From JAAYTD01 sp964472015 (lineage in GTDB: Bacteria; Bacteroidota; Ignavibacteria; Kapaibacteriales; UBA2268): a stretch of 64,000 bases of DNA. Below, piece by piece: positions 8,275 to 17,414 of this stretch (within the stretch, counting starts at the first letter, position 1; the number at the start of each line of letters is the position of its first letter). The DNA lies in NCBI GenBank assembly GCA_964472015.1, contig CAYYIP010000001.1, forward strand, positions 124,001-188,000. Direction: 5' to 3'. The position numbers and the translations under genes were made by a program. Below the pieces are notes generated by a model, which worked only from the letters and a program-made list of their open reading frames with translations, ran no database searches and had not been told where the DNA came from.

Positions 8275-10920
8275 TTATAAAGAAGCACCTATAGTAAAAT
8301 ATAATAATGTAGGTCCTAACATAACTTTTGAAATAATATTATTTTTTATAAAATTAAACATCTTACCTATTGAAAAACCTGCTGGTCCAATAGGTGTATC
8401 AAGCATTAAAGAAAAACCAATACCATGTTTTAAAGTAGAAAATTTTATAGATTCTGGATTAATCCATACCGCTCCTAAATCATACCTAATTCCTAAATAC
8501 GTATCCATAGATAATAAAGAGAATGTTTTTGATAATTGTCTTTTTATATCTAAAGAAGTCTTAAATAATTGCCGTCCCATTTCTTCATTTTCCCTATATC
8601 CAAAAAAATTATATTGTCCACCAAGAGAGAAAAATTCAATATAAGGCATTGTTCTATCACCTACTAAAAAAGAAAAAGAAGGTCTTATATATATATCCTT
8701 ATATCTCCATATATTTCTTATATAAATTTTTATTTTTGAAAACATTGGATTATTATTTGGAGTAAAAAAATTCGTTTCTAAAGACATAGAAACTTTTCCC
8801 CCTTCGCTAGTAAAATAATTATCATCCTCTGAATCATAATCAAAGTTTAGTTTTATTGTAGATAATAAATTAGACTTATAATAATTATTTTTATATTCTT
8901 TTATATTTTGTTTTTCAAAACGATATGCAATTCCAAGTATTCCATTTTTTTGTACTTGAAATCCAACTAAAGCTTCAAGTCCTATTTTTTCAAAAACATC
9001 AGCACCTATTATATTAACTTTATAATTATTATTTTCTATATACTTTTTAAAAATATTTTTTTGTTCCCAATCATAGTATAAATTAAAAATAGTAGCAGCA
9101 TCAGTTCCAAGTATCCTTGGAATAATTAATGTGTTAGAAACATATTTTTTAACAAAACTTGTATGAAAATGAAAAATATCTTTTACTAATAAATCAAATA
9201 TATTTGCATTTATAAGATCTAAACCAAAAATAAAATTCCTTTCATTATCAGATTGACCAGTAATTCTTAAATTTTGAATACCACGTTCTTTCACACTAAC
9301 TATTAAATTACACCCATTAGGTAATTGTTCAACATTAAAATTTATTTCAGAAAATAAATTCAAACTTAATAAATTATTATAACCTCTAAATAAATTATAA
9401 CTATAAATCAATTCATTAGTTTTTATATTTAATTCATTTATAATAGACTTAGTACTAACATTAGAATTACCCACAACAATAATATTCCTCAAAATACTCT
9501 CTATAATATTAATATTTAAAATAGTATCCTGTTCTACTTTTGAATGTATATCAATATAAGGAATATTACGTTGTTTATATTCAAACAAAATTTTTTCTTT
9601 TATTATTAAACAAAGACTATCATTTAAAGGTTTATCTATAAGTGTTTCCAATATATTATTAATAGTTTCTTCTATAAAATTACTATAATATCCAGTAATA
9701 TTAATATTCTTTAACCCTTTATATTTTATAGCAAAAATATCACATTTTATATCACCTACAAATTTAAACTCCTTATATTTCCCGTTAATAATATAACTAT
9801 TCAATAACTTTAATTTTTCATTATTATTTTCTAAATTATTAATAACAATACTATCCTCTAAATTAAAATTATAAAAAAATAATTCACTATCAATAAAACT
9901 GGATAAATTCGAACTCAATAAAAAAGAATCTAATTTTTCATTTATCTTATTGTTTATTTTGTAAATATTTTCTTCTGTAACATTATATCCTATATTAATT
10001 AAAGAATCTACTGCGTAATAATCAATATTTTTATATTTTAAAGTATCAGGTGAAATAAGTATATCGGCAGCTTTCTCATCCATACTAATTGAACGATTCA
10101 TATTTATAGATAAAGCTTGATCAATTATTTTTATAGGATTATCAATTTCATTGTAAGAATAAATAGGACTAGAAACATTAAAAGCAATTATAATATCAGG
10201 ATTAAATTCTTGTTTTGCAATACGTACAGGTAAATTTGCAAGAATACCACCATCTATCAAAATCATAGTATCTTTTTTTATAGGTACATAATTAATAGGA
10301 ACTGCAGAACTTGCTCTTAAATTTTGTATTAAGCTACCATCTTTTAGTATAACAGATTTTGCACTAACTAAATCAGTTGCAACAGCAATAAAATCATATT
10401 TCATACTATCTTGCTGATCGTTTTTATAGTATAAAGTATTAAATAATAAATCATATAACAGATTATTTAATCTATATCCACTAGAAATGCCTTCAGGAAA
10501 AGTTAATTTAAATTTATCAAAATATAAAGATAAAATACTTCTATCTTCTAATAATTTATCAAAATAATCTAAATTTTGTCTAAATTTTGATTTATCAGAA
10601 ACTATATCACGCCAATTTATATTTTTAAATATAGAATCTAATTGCAATGTACTGTATCCAGATGCATATATACCACCAATTATCGCTCCCATACTAGTAC
10701 CTGCAATACAACTAAATTTTATATTATTATCTTCAAGAGATTTTAATGCACCAATATGAGTAATAGCACGAGCACCACCACCACTAAGTACAATAGATAT
10801 AACAGGCGCATATACATTCCCTTTATTTAAAGTATATAATGTATCATTAGCAATTGTCCTATAATTATTAAAAATAAATATAAGACTTATAATTATAATA
10901 ACTTTTTTATTTAGTTGCAT
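8275..10920 (-). CDS. Patatin-like phospholipase fused to POTRA/BamA-type outer-membrane barrel
   Basis: An 881-residue protein. A signal peptide (1-24) is followed by a patatin domain: oxyanion loop SGGGARA (46-52), nucleophile elbow GTSMG (74-78, Ser76) and catalytic DGG (223-225). After a linker, residues about 360-560 look like POTRA-type repeats ('NIIVVGNSNVSTKSIINEL'), and about 570-881 form a beta-barrel of the Omp85 surface-antigen type ('LGGQYNFFGYRENEEMG'). This PlpD-like (type Vd) layout presents or releases a lipase at the outer membrane. In Bacteroidota and relatives the fusion is usually cell-associated. All catalytic residues are present, so activity is likely. The gene is followed by the terminator at 8192-8239. 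Confidence 0.92.
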   Translation of the reverse strand: MQLNKKVIIIISLIFIFNNYRTIANDTLYTLNKGNVYAPVISIVLSGGGARAITHIGALKSLEDNNIKFSCIAGTSMGAIIGGIYASGYSTLQLDSIFKNINWRDIVSDKSKFRQNLDYFDKLLEDRSILSLYFDKFKLTFPEGISSGYRLNNLLYDLLFNTLYYKNDQQDSMKYDFIAVATDLVSAKSVILKDGSLIQNLRASSAVPINYVPIKKDTMILIDGGILANLPVRIAKQEFNPDIIIAFNVSSPIYSYNEIDNPIKIIDQALSINMNRSISMDEKAADILISPDTLKYKNIDYYAVDSLINIGYNVTEENIYKINNKINEKLDSFLLSSNLSSFIDSELFFYNFNLEDSIVINNLENNNEKLKLLNSYIINGKYKEFKFVGDIKCDIFAIKYKGLKNINITGYYSNFIEETINNILETLIDKPLNDSLCLIIKEKILFEYKQRNIPYIDIHSKVEQDTILNINIIESILRNIIVVGNSNVSTKSIINELNIKTNELIYSYNLFRGYNNLLSLNLFSEINFNVEQLPNGCNLIVSVKERGIQNLRITGQSDNERNFIFGLDLINANIFDLLVKDIFHFHTSFVKKYVSNTLIIPRILGTDAATIFNLYYDWEQKNIFKKYIENNNYKVNIIGADVFEKIGLEALVGFQVQKNGILGIAYRFEKQNIKEYKNNYYKSNLLSTIKLNFDYDSEDDNYFTSEGGKVSMSLETNFFTPNNNPMFSKIKIYIRNIWRYKDIYIRPSFSFLVGDRTMPYIEFFSLGGQYNFFGYRENEEMGRQLFKTSLDIKRQLSKTFSLLSMDTYLGIRYDLGAVWINPESIKFSTLKHGIGFSLMLDTPIGPAGFSIGKMFNFIKNNIISKVMLGPTLLYFTIGASL

Positions 10921-10950
10921 AGTTTCATTATAACAAAATAATAAATTTTC

Positions 10951-10972
10951 ACTTCTAACTTACTTCTAACTT
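10951..10972. repeat. Tandem 11-base duplication
   Basis: ACTTCTAACTT occurs twice back to back between the patatin gene and the glycosyltransferase gene. It looks like a slippage duplication; no function is evident. Confidence 0.6.
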
Positions 10973-10992
10973 AATATTATATTTAAATAAAT

Positions 10993-12105
10993 TTATTTAT
11001 TTAACAAATTATAATATATTTTTTCAATACTTAAAGAATGTTTAGTTATATCAAAATTATCCTTTGCATGCCTATGACATAGTTCTACAAATTTACTATC
11101 TCTATCTTCTATATTTTTTAATTTAATAAAAGCATCTGCTAATAAATATGGCGATTTTTCTGGAACTAAAATGCCTGTCTCTTCCGTAATAGCTTCACGT
11201 ACCCCTGATATATCACTTGCTACAACTGGAATTCCACATGCCATTGCTTCAAAAACTACTCTACCCATCCCTTCTACACCCTCATAAGAAGGTAAAACTA
11301 ATACATCAGCCACTTGCATAAACTTATAAATATTATTATAATATCCATAAAAATAACATTTTTTTTCTAAATTATAATCTTTAATCTTTGTATATATAAT
11401 ATTTTTAAATTCATTACTTTCAAATTCGCCAACAAAAGATATAGAAAAATCTAAATTTTTAATATTCAAAATTTTCGCAGCCTCTATTAACTCTATTATA
11501 CCTTTCCCATATTTTATTTGTCCAACAAATAAAATATTAAACTTTGCCTTAGGAAAATTTAACTCTTTTTTTATTTTTATTTTAGAACTATCATCAATAG
11601 GTATAAATTTATTAGTATCTACCCCATTAAATATAACTGAAAACTTAGATTGAAATTTAATAGGGATCCTTTGTCTTGTACCTTCTGAAATTCCAATTAA
11701 ATAATCAGAATTTCTCACAATAATATTATCTAAATTATTCTTACGTGTTAATCGTAAGTGATATATTAATTTACATTTTGTATATTTTTTTGCTATTATA
11801 CTAATAAAAGCATCACGTTCACTATCACAATGTACTATATCTATATTATATTTTTTTATAATATAATGTAACTTTTTAATATTACTAATAACATTAAAAA
11901 TATTTTTCAATTTCAAAGAACATAAAGGCAAGAAAAAACACTCACATCCTATTCCTTCTAAAACGTTTGACAATTCTCCTTTGCTTGGTAATAGCACATA
12001 AGATTTTATATTTTCTGTATTTAAATTTTCTATAAGAGCAAACATACTTTGTTGCCCACCCATATGCAAAGTAGGATAATGAGAAATGTGTAATACATTA
12101 ATCAT
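10993..12105 (-). CDS. Glycosyltransferase family 4 (GT-B fold)
   Basis: A 370-residue cytoplasmic or membrane-associated glycosyltransferase. The N-terminal Rossmann half starts 'INVLHISHYPTLHMGGQQ' (glycine-rich acceptor loop). The C-terminal half has 'FVGQIKYGKGIIELIEAA' and the E-x7-E type donor motif in 'EGMGRVVFEAMACGIPVV', then 'SDISGVREAI'. GT4 enzymes move a sugar from a nucleotide or lipid donor during polysaccharide or lipopolysaccharide synthesis. There are no other sugar genes beside it, so donor and acceptor cannot be named. Transcription would continue toward the patatin gene (72-base gap). Confidence 0.88.
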   Translation of the reverse strand: MINVLHISHYPTLHMGGQQSMFALIENLNTENIKSYVLLPSKGELSNVLEGIGCECFFLPLCSLKLKNIFNVISNIKKLHYIIKKYNIDIVHCDSERDAFISIIAKKYTKCKLIYHLRLTRKNNLDNIIVRNSDYLIGISEGTRQRIPIKFQSKFSVIFNGVDTNKFIPIDDSSKIKIKKELNFPKAKFNILFVGQIKYGKGIIELIEAAKILNIKNLDFSISFVGEFESNEFKNIIYTKIKDYNLEKKCYFYGYYNNIYKFMQVADVLVLPSYEGVEGMGRVVFEAMACGIPVVASDISGVREAITEETGILVPEKSPYLLADAFIKLKNIEDRDSKFVELCHRHAKDNFDITKHSLSIEKIYYNLLNK

Positions 12106-12230
12106 AATATTATATATAAATTTATATAAAGTAAAAGTATAAATATATAAAAAAAATATATAAATTAATTAATTTTTTATTTAAACATATTTAAATTTAC
12201 TAATTTATATATTTCAAAATTTAATTATTT

Positions 12231-12611
12231 TTATTTTATTCTATTTATTTTCTTCTTTCTTCCAATTAATAATATATGAATTGTAATAGCTATCGCAATA
12301 ATCAATAAAACAATATCTAAGTATAAATTATTATCTGTAAAAAAAATTGTAGTAAGTATACCAACATAAAGCAGAGATAATGTTATGATTTTATTAGATA
12401 CTAACATCGTTCTATTTTCAACGTAGTCATATATATAAGACCCTATAAATTTATTATGTAGTAATTTTTGATTTAACTTTTCTGAACTACGAGAAAAGCA
12501 AAAAGATGCTAGTAGTAAGAAAGGAGTTGTTGGTAAAATAGGTATAAAAATTCCTATTGTTCCTAACAATACACTAATAATACCAACAATAATAAATATT
12601 TTTTTTCTCAT
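12231..12611 (-). CDS. DUF454 / YbaN-family inner-membrane protein
   Basis: A small 126-residue membrane protein. The N-terminal pattern 'GTIGIFIPILPTTPFLLLASFCFSRSSEKL' (given here by landmarks: LP-TTPF and ASFCFSRSS) is typical of the YbaN/DUF454 family. Two further membrane helices lie at about 65-110, with a basic tail. The function of the family is not known. It follows the RsbW-like kinase by 33 bases on the same strand and is probably co-transcribed with it. Confidence 0.85.
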   Translation of the reverse strand: MRKKIFIIVGIISVLLGTIGIFIPILPTTPFLLLASFCFSRSSEKLNQKLLHNKFIGSYIYDYVENRTMLVSNKIITLSLLYVGILTTIFFTDNNLYLDIVLLIIAIAITIHILLIGRKKKINRIK

Positions 12612-12644
12612 AATTTTATTATTTTGAAATATTATTTTTATACA

Positions 12645-13067
12645 CTATTCCTCACAACTTAAATCAAACTCCATAGATACAGTAAATCCTCTTTGATTCT
12701 TTTTATAAGTTTTTTTGCTGCATAAACAATCTATTATAAAAATACCTCTACCATTATCCTTTATTATATTTTCAGGATCTAATGGATTAGGCAGTATAGT
12801 CTCATCAAATCCATTGCCTTCGTCAATTATATCTATAAAAACTATATTATCTTCAACATATAAATACATTTCAACAAATCTTGAATTATTTAACCTATTC
12901 CCATGTATTATAGCATTATTAAATGCCTCCAAAACACAAACATAAATATTATTGAATTGTAATTCAGACATAGGAACCGCTTTACGCAATTCTAAAAACA
13001 TAGGTTCAATTTTATTAATAGTATTCCTATAAGTAACAAATTTTCTATATGCTTCAAATACTCTCAT
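12645..13067 (-). CDS. RsbW/SpoIIAB-like ATP-binding (serine kinase / anti-sigma) protein
   Basis: A 140-residue GHKL-ATPase domain standing alone. The N box is 'EAFNNAIIHGN' (about 47-57), the G1 box 'IDEGNGFD' (81-88) and the G2 box 'DNGRGIFII' (about 112-120). Such single-domain HATPase_c_2 proteins bind ATP and either phosphorylate an STAS-domain antagonist or sequester a sigma factor. No STAS anti-anti-sigma gene or PP2C phosphatase is in the window, so the partner must be elsewhere. Do not confuse it with the separate membrane anti-sigma at 15870. Confidence 0.85.
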   Translation of the reverse strand: MRVFEAYRKFVTYRNTINKIEPMFLELRKAVPMSELQFNNIYVCVLEAFNNAIIHGNRLNNSRFVEMYLYVEDNIVFIDIIDEGNGFDETILPNPLDPENIIKDNGRGIFIIDCLCSKKTYKKNQRGFTVSMEFDLSCEE

Positions 13068-13162
13068 TTATCTTTTTAAGCTATAATAAATAATATAATA
13101 AAACAATATCTTATATTTTTATTATAATATATATATTACATTATAATAAAATGCTTATGCAA

Positions 13163-15079
13163 TCATTTTAATAAGTACGAAATTTTTAAAAATAAGTTTG
13201 GATTAATTCCAGAATAAATCCTATTTATATATTTATATTCTAGCCATCCATAAAAATTTAAATTGATTTTTTTCATATTTAAAGAACAAGAATAATATGG
13301 TGAATATGTTGATAATTTTTGAACGTTCATTAAGATATTATTTGAAGTATTGAAAAGTCCATATTTCAAATAAAAAATTTTAAATCCAAAAGAAAAAATT
13401 TTATTATCAAATAAAATTTTTATAGCTGGTGAAACAACAAATTCAAAATTACTTCTTTGTGGTTTCTCTGAAAAATTATTCCAATTTAATATCCCCTGCT
13501 CATAATAACGTAATGATAACTTATTTGCAATGACAAACATAGATGTTAAGTTTAACTGTAAACTATCTTTATAAGAAATTTGCCGGAAACTATAACTCTT
13601 GATACTATTTAGATTATTTAAATATTCAAAATCATAAATCATATAATTTGCTAGAACACCAAAAAAAGGATGATATAAAAAAGTTCCATTACTAAATATA
13701 ATATCGGAAGTCAAATTAATTATTTTATTCCAATTATTTTGCATACTATTTTCTTTTTTTATAAATACTAAATGATTTTCTGTTAAATTTAAATTTACAT
13801 TAAATAAAAGAAAATCAGAAAACCGTTTTTTATAATTTATATTACCTAATATATATAATTCATCTCTATCATCATTATTTATTTCACTCGGAGTATTATA
13901 TTCTAATTTTGAAACTGATATATTAAATAAAAAAGTATCTTTATTAGTAACTTGCCATAAATTATTATAAAATAAATTTATAGTAGTAGATAAGTTATCT
14001 TTTTGTATCTCTACATTCTGTAAAGATAAAAAATCTATATTAGAAATTTTATCCTTTTCTTTTATAAAATTATCTTCACCACGATAATCAATCTGCATAC
14101 TTAAATTTTGTTCAAAATTATTAATAATATATTTTAAATTTGTCTTTAAGTATAATTTTAATTCATTATAATTACGAATAATTAAAGAAGACTTATTTGT
14201 TTCAATATTCTGCTCAAAAAAACGACTTATATATATATTTTCAATTGATGCATTTACATTAAACAATAATTTTTTAAAATGTATTTTACTCTCTAAATTT
14301 CCACCAATTCGATTTTCCTTATAAGATTCTAATACATATTTATAAAACATACTATCAATAGAATGCAAAAAATTACGCCCTTTTAACTTATAATGTATAT
14401 TAGCAGTTAATAAATCAATATCACTTGAATTTAACATATTAGCATTAATAGTAATATCTTCCGAGTTCCTATTATCTTTTAATAACAAAATATCAGATAA
14501 TACATTAATATTAAATTTATAATTATCTAAATTAAATTCTTTTAATTTACCCCGTCCCTTAAAAATAAAACCAGTAGATTGTGCATTTAACTGCTTATTA
14601 TTCTCAATACCTGCAAGTATATCTAATATACCAATGGAATTATAATTAAAAGAAAAACCATAAAGATTAGATAATCTAAATAGTTCATTAATATTTGTTG
14701 AATTAATATCAGATAATAAATTAACATTAAACTCAGAAACAACATATATATTATTGAATATATTATATTTATAACTAAATATAAATTCTTCTGCATCTCT
14801 AAAATTATTATTTATCTGTTCCGCAGAAATTCCAGTATATATATTCTTAACACCAAAAATACCAAAATCTGTATTTAAATTGAATTCAACATTACCTATA
14901 AAATTCCATATGTCATTTAAATTACTAAATCCTATTTCAATATTAGAATTTTTAATAAATATATTAGAATCTGCTGCATAAATAATATTACTATTAATAT
15001 TTATATTATAAAAAAGAAATAATAAAATAATATATATATTATATAAATACTTTTGTAATAATTTAATATTTATTTTCAT
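13163..15079 (-). CDS. Secreted or outer-membrane beta-rich protein, unrecognised
   Basis: A protein of about 638 residues with a strong hydrophobic signal sequence ending near 'NIIYAADS'. After that it is a long series of amphipathic, Asn/Tyr/Phe-rich beta-strand-like segments without Cys clusters or catalytic motifs, ending in 'FLKISYLLK'. This looks like an outer-membrane barrel or a large beta-sandwich, but I cannot name a family. Start: an ATG at 15100 would add seven residues (MYYKYLH) before the Met at 15079, which directly begins a normal signal peptide, so I use 15079. It is alone, 95 bases upstream of the kinase gene, and divergent from the sigma-factor operon. Confidence 0.65.
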   Translation of the reverse strand: MKINIKLLQKYLYNIYIILLFLFYNININSNIIYAADSNIFIKNSNIEIGFSNLNDIWNFIGNVEFNLNTDFGIFGVKNIYTGISAEQINNNFRDAEEFIFSYKYNIFNNIYVVSEFNVNLLSDINSTNINELFRLSNLYGFSFNYNSIGILDILAGIENNKQLNAQSTGFIFKGRGKLKEFNLDNYKFNINVLSDILLLKDNRNSEDITINANMLNSSDIDLLTANIHYKLKGRNFLHSIDSMFYKYVLESYKENRIGGNLESKIHFKKLLFNVNASIENIYISRFFEQNIETNKSSLIIRNYNELKLYLKTNLKYIINNFEQNLSMQIDYRGEDNFIKEKDKISNIDFLSLQNVEIQKDNLSTTINLFYNNLWQVTNKDTFLFNISVSKLEYNTPSEINNDDRDELYILGNINYKKRFSDFLLFNVNLNLTENHLVFIKKENSMQNNWNKIINLTSDIIFSNGTFLYHPFFGVLANYMIYDFEYLNNLNSIKSYSFRQISYKDSLQLNLTSMFVIANKLSLRYYEQGILNWNNFSEKPQRSNFEFVVSPAIKILFDNKIFSFGFKIFYLKYGLFNTSNNILMNVQKLSTYSPYYSCSLNMKKINLNFYGWLEYKYINRIYSGINPNLFLKISYLLK

Positions 15080-15241
15080 ATGCAAATACTTATAATACAA
15101 AATAATACTTTTTTTATAAATTTGAAAAATAATTTAAACCAAATAGAAAAAAAACATATCTAAATTATATCAACACTGATAAATAGTTTTTTATTTTAAT
15201 ATAATATTGTATATTATGTTAATTTTATAAAATAAATAAGC

Positions 15242-15246
15242 AAGGA
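15242..15246 (+). promoter_or_regulatory. Shine-Dalgarno site for the TTG-initiated sigma factor
   Basis: AAGGA, eight bases before the TTG at 15255. It supports a non-ATG start, which may keep translation of the sigma factor low. Confidence 0.5.
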
Positions 15247-15254
15247 TTTTAAAT

Positions 15255-15857
15255 TTGAAATTAACATCCGAACAAATAAATTTAAATAAAGAACAGTTAA
15301 CAACAAAAACAGATGATAGTATTCTAATAAAAGAATATATAAATAAAAATAGTGAAAGAGCAGCATATTGTATTGTTGAAAAATATAGAAAAAAAGTATA
15401 TTTACAAATATGTCATTATATTAATGATTATGATGAAGCAGAAGACATAACGCAAGAAGTATTTATCAAAGCATTAAAAAATTTAGATAAATTTCAACAA
15501 AAATGTACTTTATCGACTTGGCTTTATACAATAACAAAAAATACCTGTTTCTCCAAAATAAAAGAAAAAAAAGAAGGAAAATATAAACATAATTTAGATA
15601 CAATTAATGATTTTTCATCTCATAATGCAAGACCCGATGAAGAACTAGAATTTAATGAATTAAATAATATATTAAAAAAGGCTTTTAATCAGTTACCTAA
15701 AAAACAAACAGAAATATTTTTATTACGTTTTTTCTATGGAATGAAATATGAAGAAATTTCTAAAATAACAAAAACAAGTATTGGAACACTAAAAGCAAAT
15801 TATTTTAATGCTATAAATAAAATAAAATTACAAATAAAAAAAACTTATAATAAGTAA
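15255..15857 (+). CDS. ECF-type RNA polymerase sigma-70 factor
   Basis: A 200-residue sigma factor with only regions 2 and 4. Region 2 spans about 38-115, with 'YDEAEDITQEVFIKALKNL' and 'TLSTWLYTITKNTC' (core-binding and -10 recognition). Region 4 spans about 135-195, with 'LPKKQTEIFLLRFFYGMKYEEI' and the helix-turn-helix 'KITKTSIGTLKANYFNAI' (-35 recognition). The start is TTG at 15255, backed by AAGGA at 15242-15246. It is followed after 12 bases by a membrane anti-sigma-like gene and then a Spy-like periplasmic protein. This is the usual layout of an envelope-stress ECF operon, which is often self-regulated. Confidence 0.9.
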   Translation: MKLTSEQINLNKEQLTTKTDDSILIKEYINKNSERAAYCIVEKYRKKVYLQICHYINDYDEAEDITQEVFIKALKNLDKFQQKCTLSTWLYTITKNTCFSKIKEKKEGKYKHNLDTINDFSSHNARPDEELEFNELNNILKKAFNQLPKKQTEIFLLRFFYGMKYEEISKITKTSIGTLKANYFNAINKIKLQIKKTYNK

Positions 15858-15869
15858 ATATATATAATT

Positions 15870-16607
15870 ATGAAAAAAATATTATCAAAAAAAGAAATAA
15901 AATTATTAATGCCTGACTATATTTTTAATATGCTAAATGATGAAGAAAAAGCCTCTTTTGAAAATGGAATAAGGCAATATAAAACTCTGCAACCTGAACT
16001 TGTTGAGATGCAAAAAACATTAGCTAAAATAAATATAAATAAAATAAATGAAGAAATTGATACAATAACTTCTAATATACCAACAAATGTTATTGCAAAA
16101 TTAAAAGATGAACAAACTAAATCAACAATAAATTTGCTTAATATTAATTCTAATAAAAATAAAATAAAACTATTAAATATTATAATTCCGACGTCAATAG
16201 CTGCTGTAATTATATTATGTTTTTTTCTAATTTTAATTTTTAATAATAATAAAACAACAATAATAAATACACCGACTTCAGTAGAAAAATTATCTATAAA
16301 AGATACAAATATTATTAAAAAGGATTTAAATAATATAAATGAATATATTATTGTAACAAATCAAAATAATTATAAAAAATCAAACAATAATAAAAAATAT
16401 AGTAACACTAATGAACCAGAAATAATTACTTCAATAATAGATATTGATATTGATGATATATATGATATCGATGATATTTATGATACTTATATTTATAATT
16501 ATAATTATAATTATAATTATATAAACGAAACTTTAATTAATGAATTAGAAAATATAAGCGATGAAGAATTTTCAATTTTAATGGAGAATTTTAGTAATGA
16601 AGACTAA
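15870..16607 (+). CDS. Probable membrane anti-sigma factor
   Basis: A 245-residue single-pass protein. The N-terminal cytoplasmic part (about 1-100) contains 'LMPDYIFNMLNDEEKASFENGI', similar in pattern to the 'LpdYvlGlLdeeE' N-terminus of ECF anti-sigma factors, but without zinc-binding His/Cys. One membrane helix lies at 101-124. The periplasmic part includes an extreme tract of Asp/Ile/Tyr then Tyr/Asn repeats (about 189-218), encoded by near-perfect short DNA repeats at 16434-16523. The assignment as regulator of the adjacent sigma factor rests mainly on position (12 bases downstream), topology and the weak N-terminal likeness. It overlaps the next gene by 11 bases. Confidence 0.65.
   Translation: MKKILSKKEIKLLMPDYIFNMLNDEEKASFENGIRQYKTLQPELVEMQKTLAKININKINEEIDTITSNIPTNVIAKLKDEQTKSTINLLNINSNKNKIKLLNIIIPTSIAAVIILCFFLILIFNNNKTTIINTPTSVEKLSIKDTNIIKKDLNNINEYIIVTNQNNYKKSNNNKKYSNTNEPEIITSIIDIDIDDIYDIDDIYDTYIYNYNYNYNYINETLINELENISDEEFSILMENFSNED
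16434..16523 (+). repeat. In-frame short tandem repeats coding an Asp/Tyr/Asn tract
   Basis: Repeats of GAT/ATT/TAT-type codons, then a run of TATAAT hexamers, encode D-I-D-I-D-D-I-Y and Y-N-Y-N-type residues in the periplasmic part of the anti-sigma-like protein. It looks like replication-slippage expansion and could vary in length between strains. Confidence 0.75.
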
Positions 16608-17241
16608 TTTTAAACAAAAAAACTATTTATTTCCTTATTTTATAATTATTATTTTATTATTTATAACATCAGAAATTTTTTCTAAAACAAAAAATAATAA
16701 CAATAATAATGAACAAAAAAAATGTGTAAATGAAGAATATTTTATTGACAAACAAAAAGCTCACGGAAGAATAGATATGCTAAAAAAAATTAAGCTTTTG
16801 GAAACATTAGAATTAGATACAAATAATTCAGAAAAATTTTTGTCAATATATTCTTTTTTTGAAAAACAAATAATGAAACACTCTGTAGAAATAAATACTC
16901 TAAAAAAAGAATTAGAAAAAGAAATAAAAAATAATAATATTAATTCTGCAAAAATAAATGCAGATAAGCTTATAGCTTTACAACAGGAAATTAATAATTT
17001 AACAATAGAACGTCAAAATAAATTAAAGGAAAGTTTAGATACTTTAAATTTTGCAAAATATATTCTATTTGAAAATACATTTTGTAATAAAATAAATGAA
17101 ACAGTCTTGCAACATAAGAGATTTTTTAACTTTAACGAAGAAAAACTTAATAATCTTATTATTCATCCTAATAAACATAAAAAAAGTGATAAACACGATA
17201 AAAAAGATAAATATAAAAAAAGTTATAAATATAAAAACTAA
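16597..17241 (+). CDS. Spy/CpxP-like (LTXXQ-type) periplasmic protein
   Basis: A 214-residue protein with an N-terminal signal sequence (about 1-30, ending 'ITSEIFSK'). The body is helical and highly charged ('RIDMLKKIKLLETLELD' and 'FFEKQIMKHSVEINTLKKEL'), like the helical Spy/CpxP/heavy-metal-resistance fold that binds unfolded proteins or metals in the periplasm. The last 25 residues are a Lys/His/Tyr-rich tail. It overlaps the anti-sigma gene by 11 bases and ends at a terminator, so it is the third gene of the sigma operon. Similarity is by pattern only; a direct role in sensing is inferred from context. Confidence 0.65.
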   Translation: MKTNFKQKNYLFPYFIIIILLFITSEIFSKTKNNNNNNEQKKCVNEEYFIDKQKAHGRIDMLKKIKLLETLELDTNNSEKFLSIYSFFEKQIMKHSVEINTLKKELEKEIKNNNINSAKINADKLIALQQEINNLTIERQNKLKESLDTLNFAKYILFENTFCNKINETVLQHKRFFNFNEEKLNNLIIHPNKHKKSDKHDKKDKYKKSYKYKN

Positions 17242-17243
17242 AT

Positions 17244-17278
17244 AAAAAAAAAGGGAAATTAAAATTTCCCTTTTTTTT
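17244..17278. terminator. Intrinsic terminator after the sigma operon
   Basis: A hairpin with an A-run and GGGAAATT arm, a 2-base centre, then AATTTCCC and a run of T. It starts 3 bases after the Spy-like gene's stop. The A/T flanks make it usable from both strands. Confidence 0.9.
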
Positions 17279-17335
17279 ATTTAATAAATTTTAATATATA
17301 ATAAACTTTAATTTTAAAATACATTAAGTAAATAC

Positions 17336-17371
17336 AAAAAACTATAAACTCATTAGAATTTATAGTTTTTT
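17336..17371 (-). terminator. Intrinsic terminator of guaA
   Basis: Perfect 13-base arms (AAAAAACTATAAA / TTTATAGTTTTTT) around a 10-base loop. On the minus strand it lies 44 bases after the guaA stop and ends in a T-run. Confidence 0.85.
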
Positions 17372-17414
17372 CTTATATATTTCCATTTTATTATAACTTA
17401 TATTACATATAAAT

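Noticed and set aside
12645..13067. Anti-sigma partner of the ECF sigma factor at 15255
   Set aside because: RsbW-like kinases regulate sigma-B/F-type factors, and this gene is on the opposite strand in another unit; the membrane protein at 15870 is the better partner.
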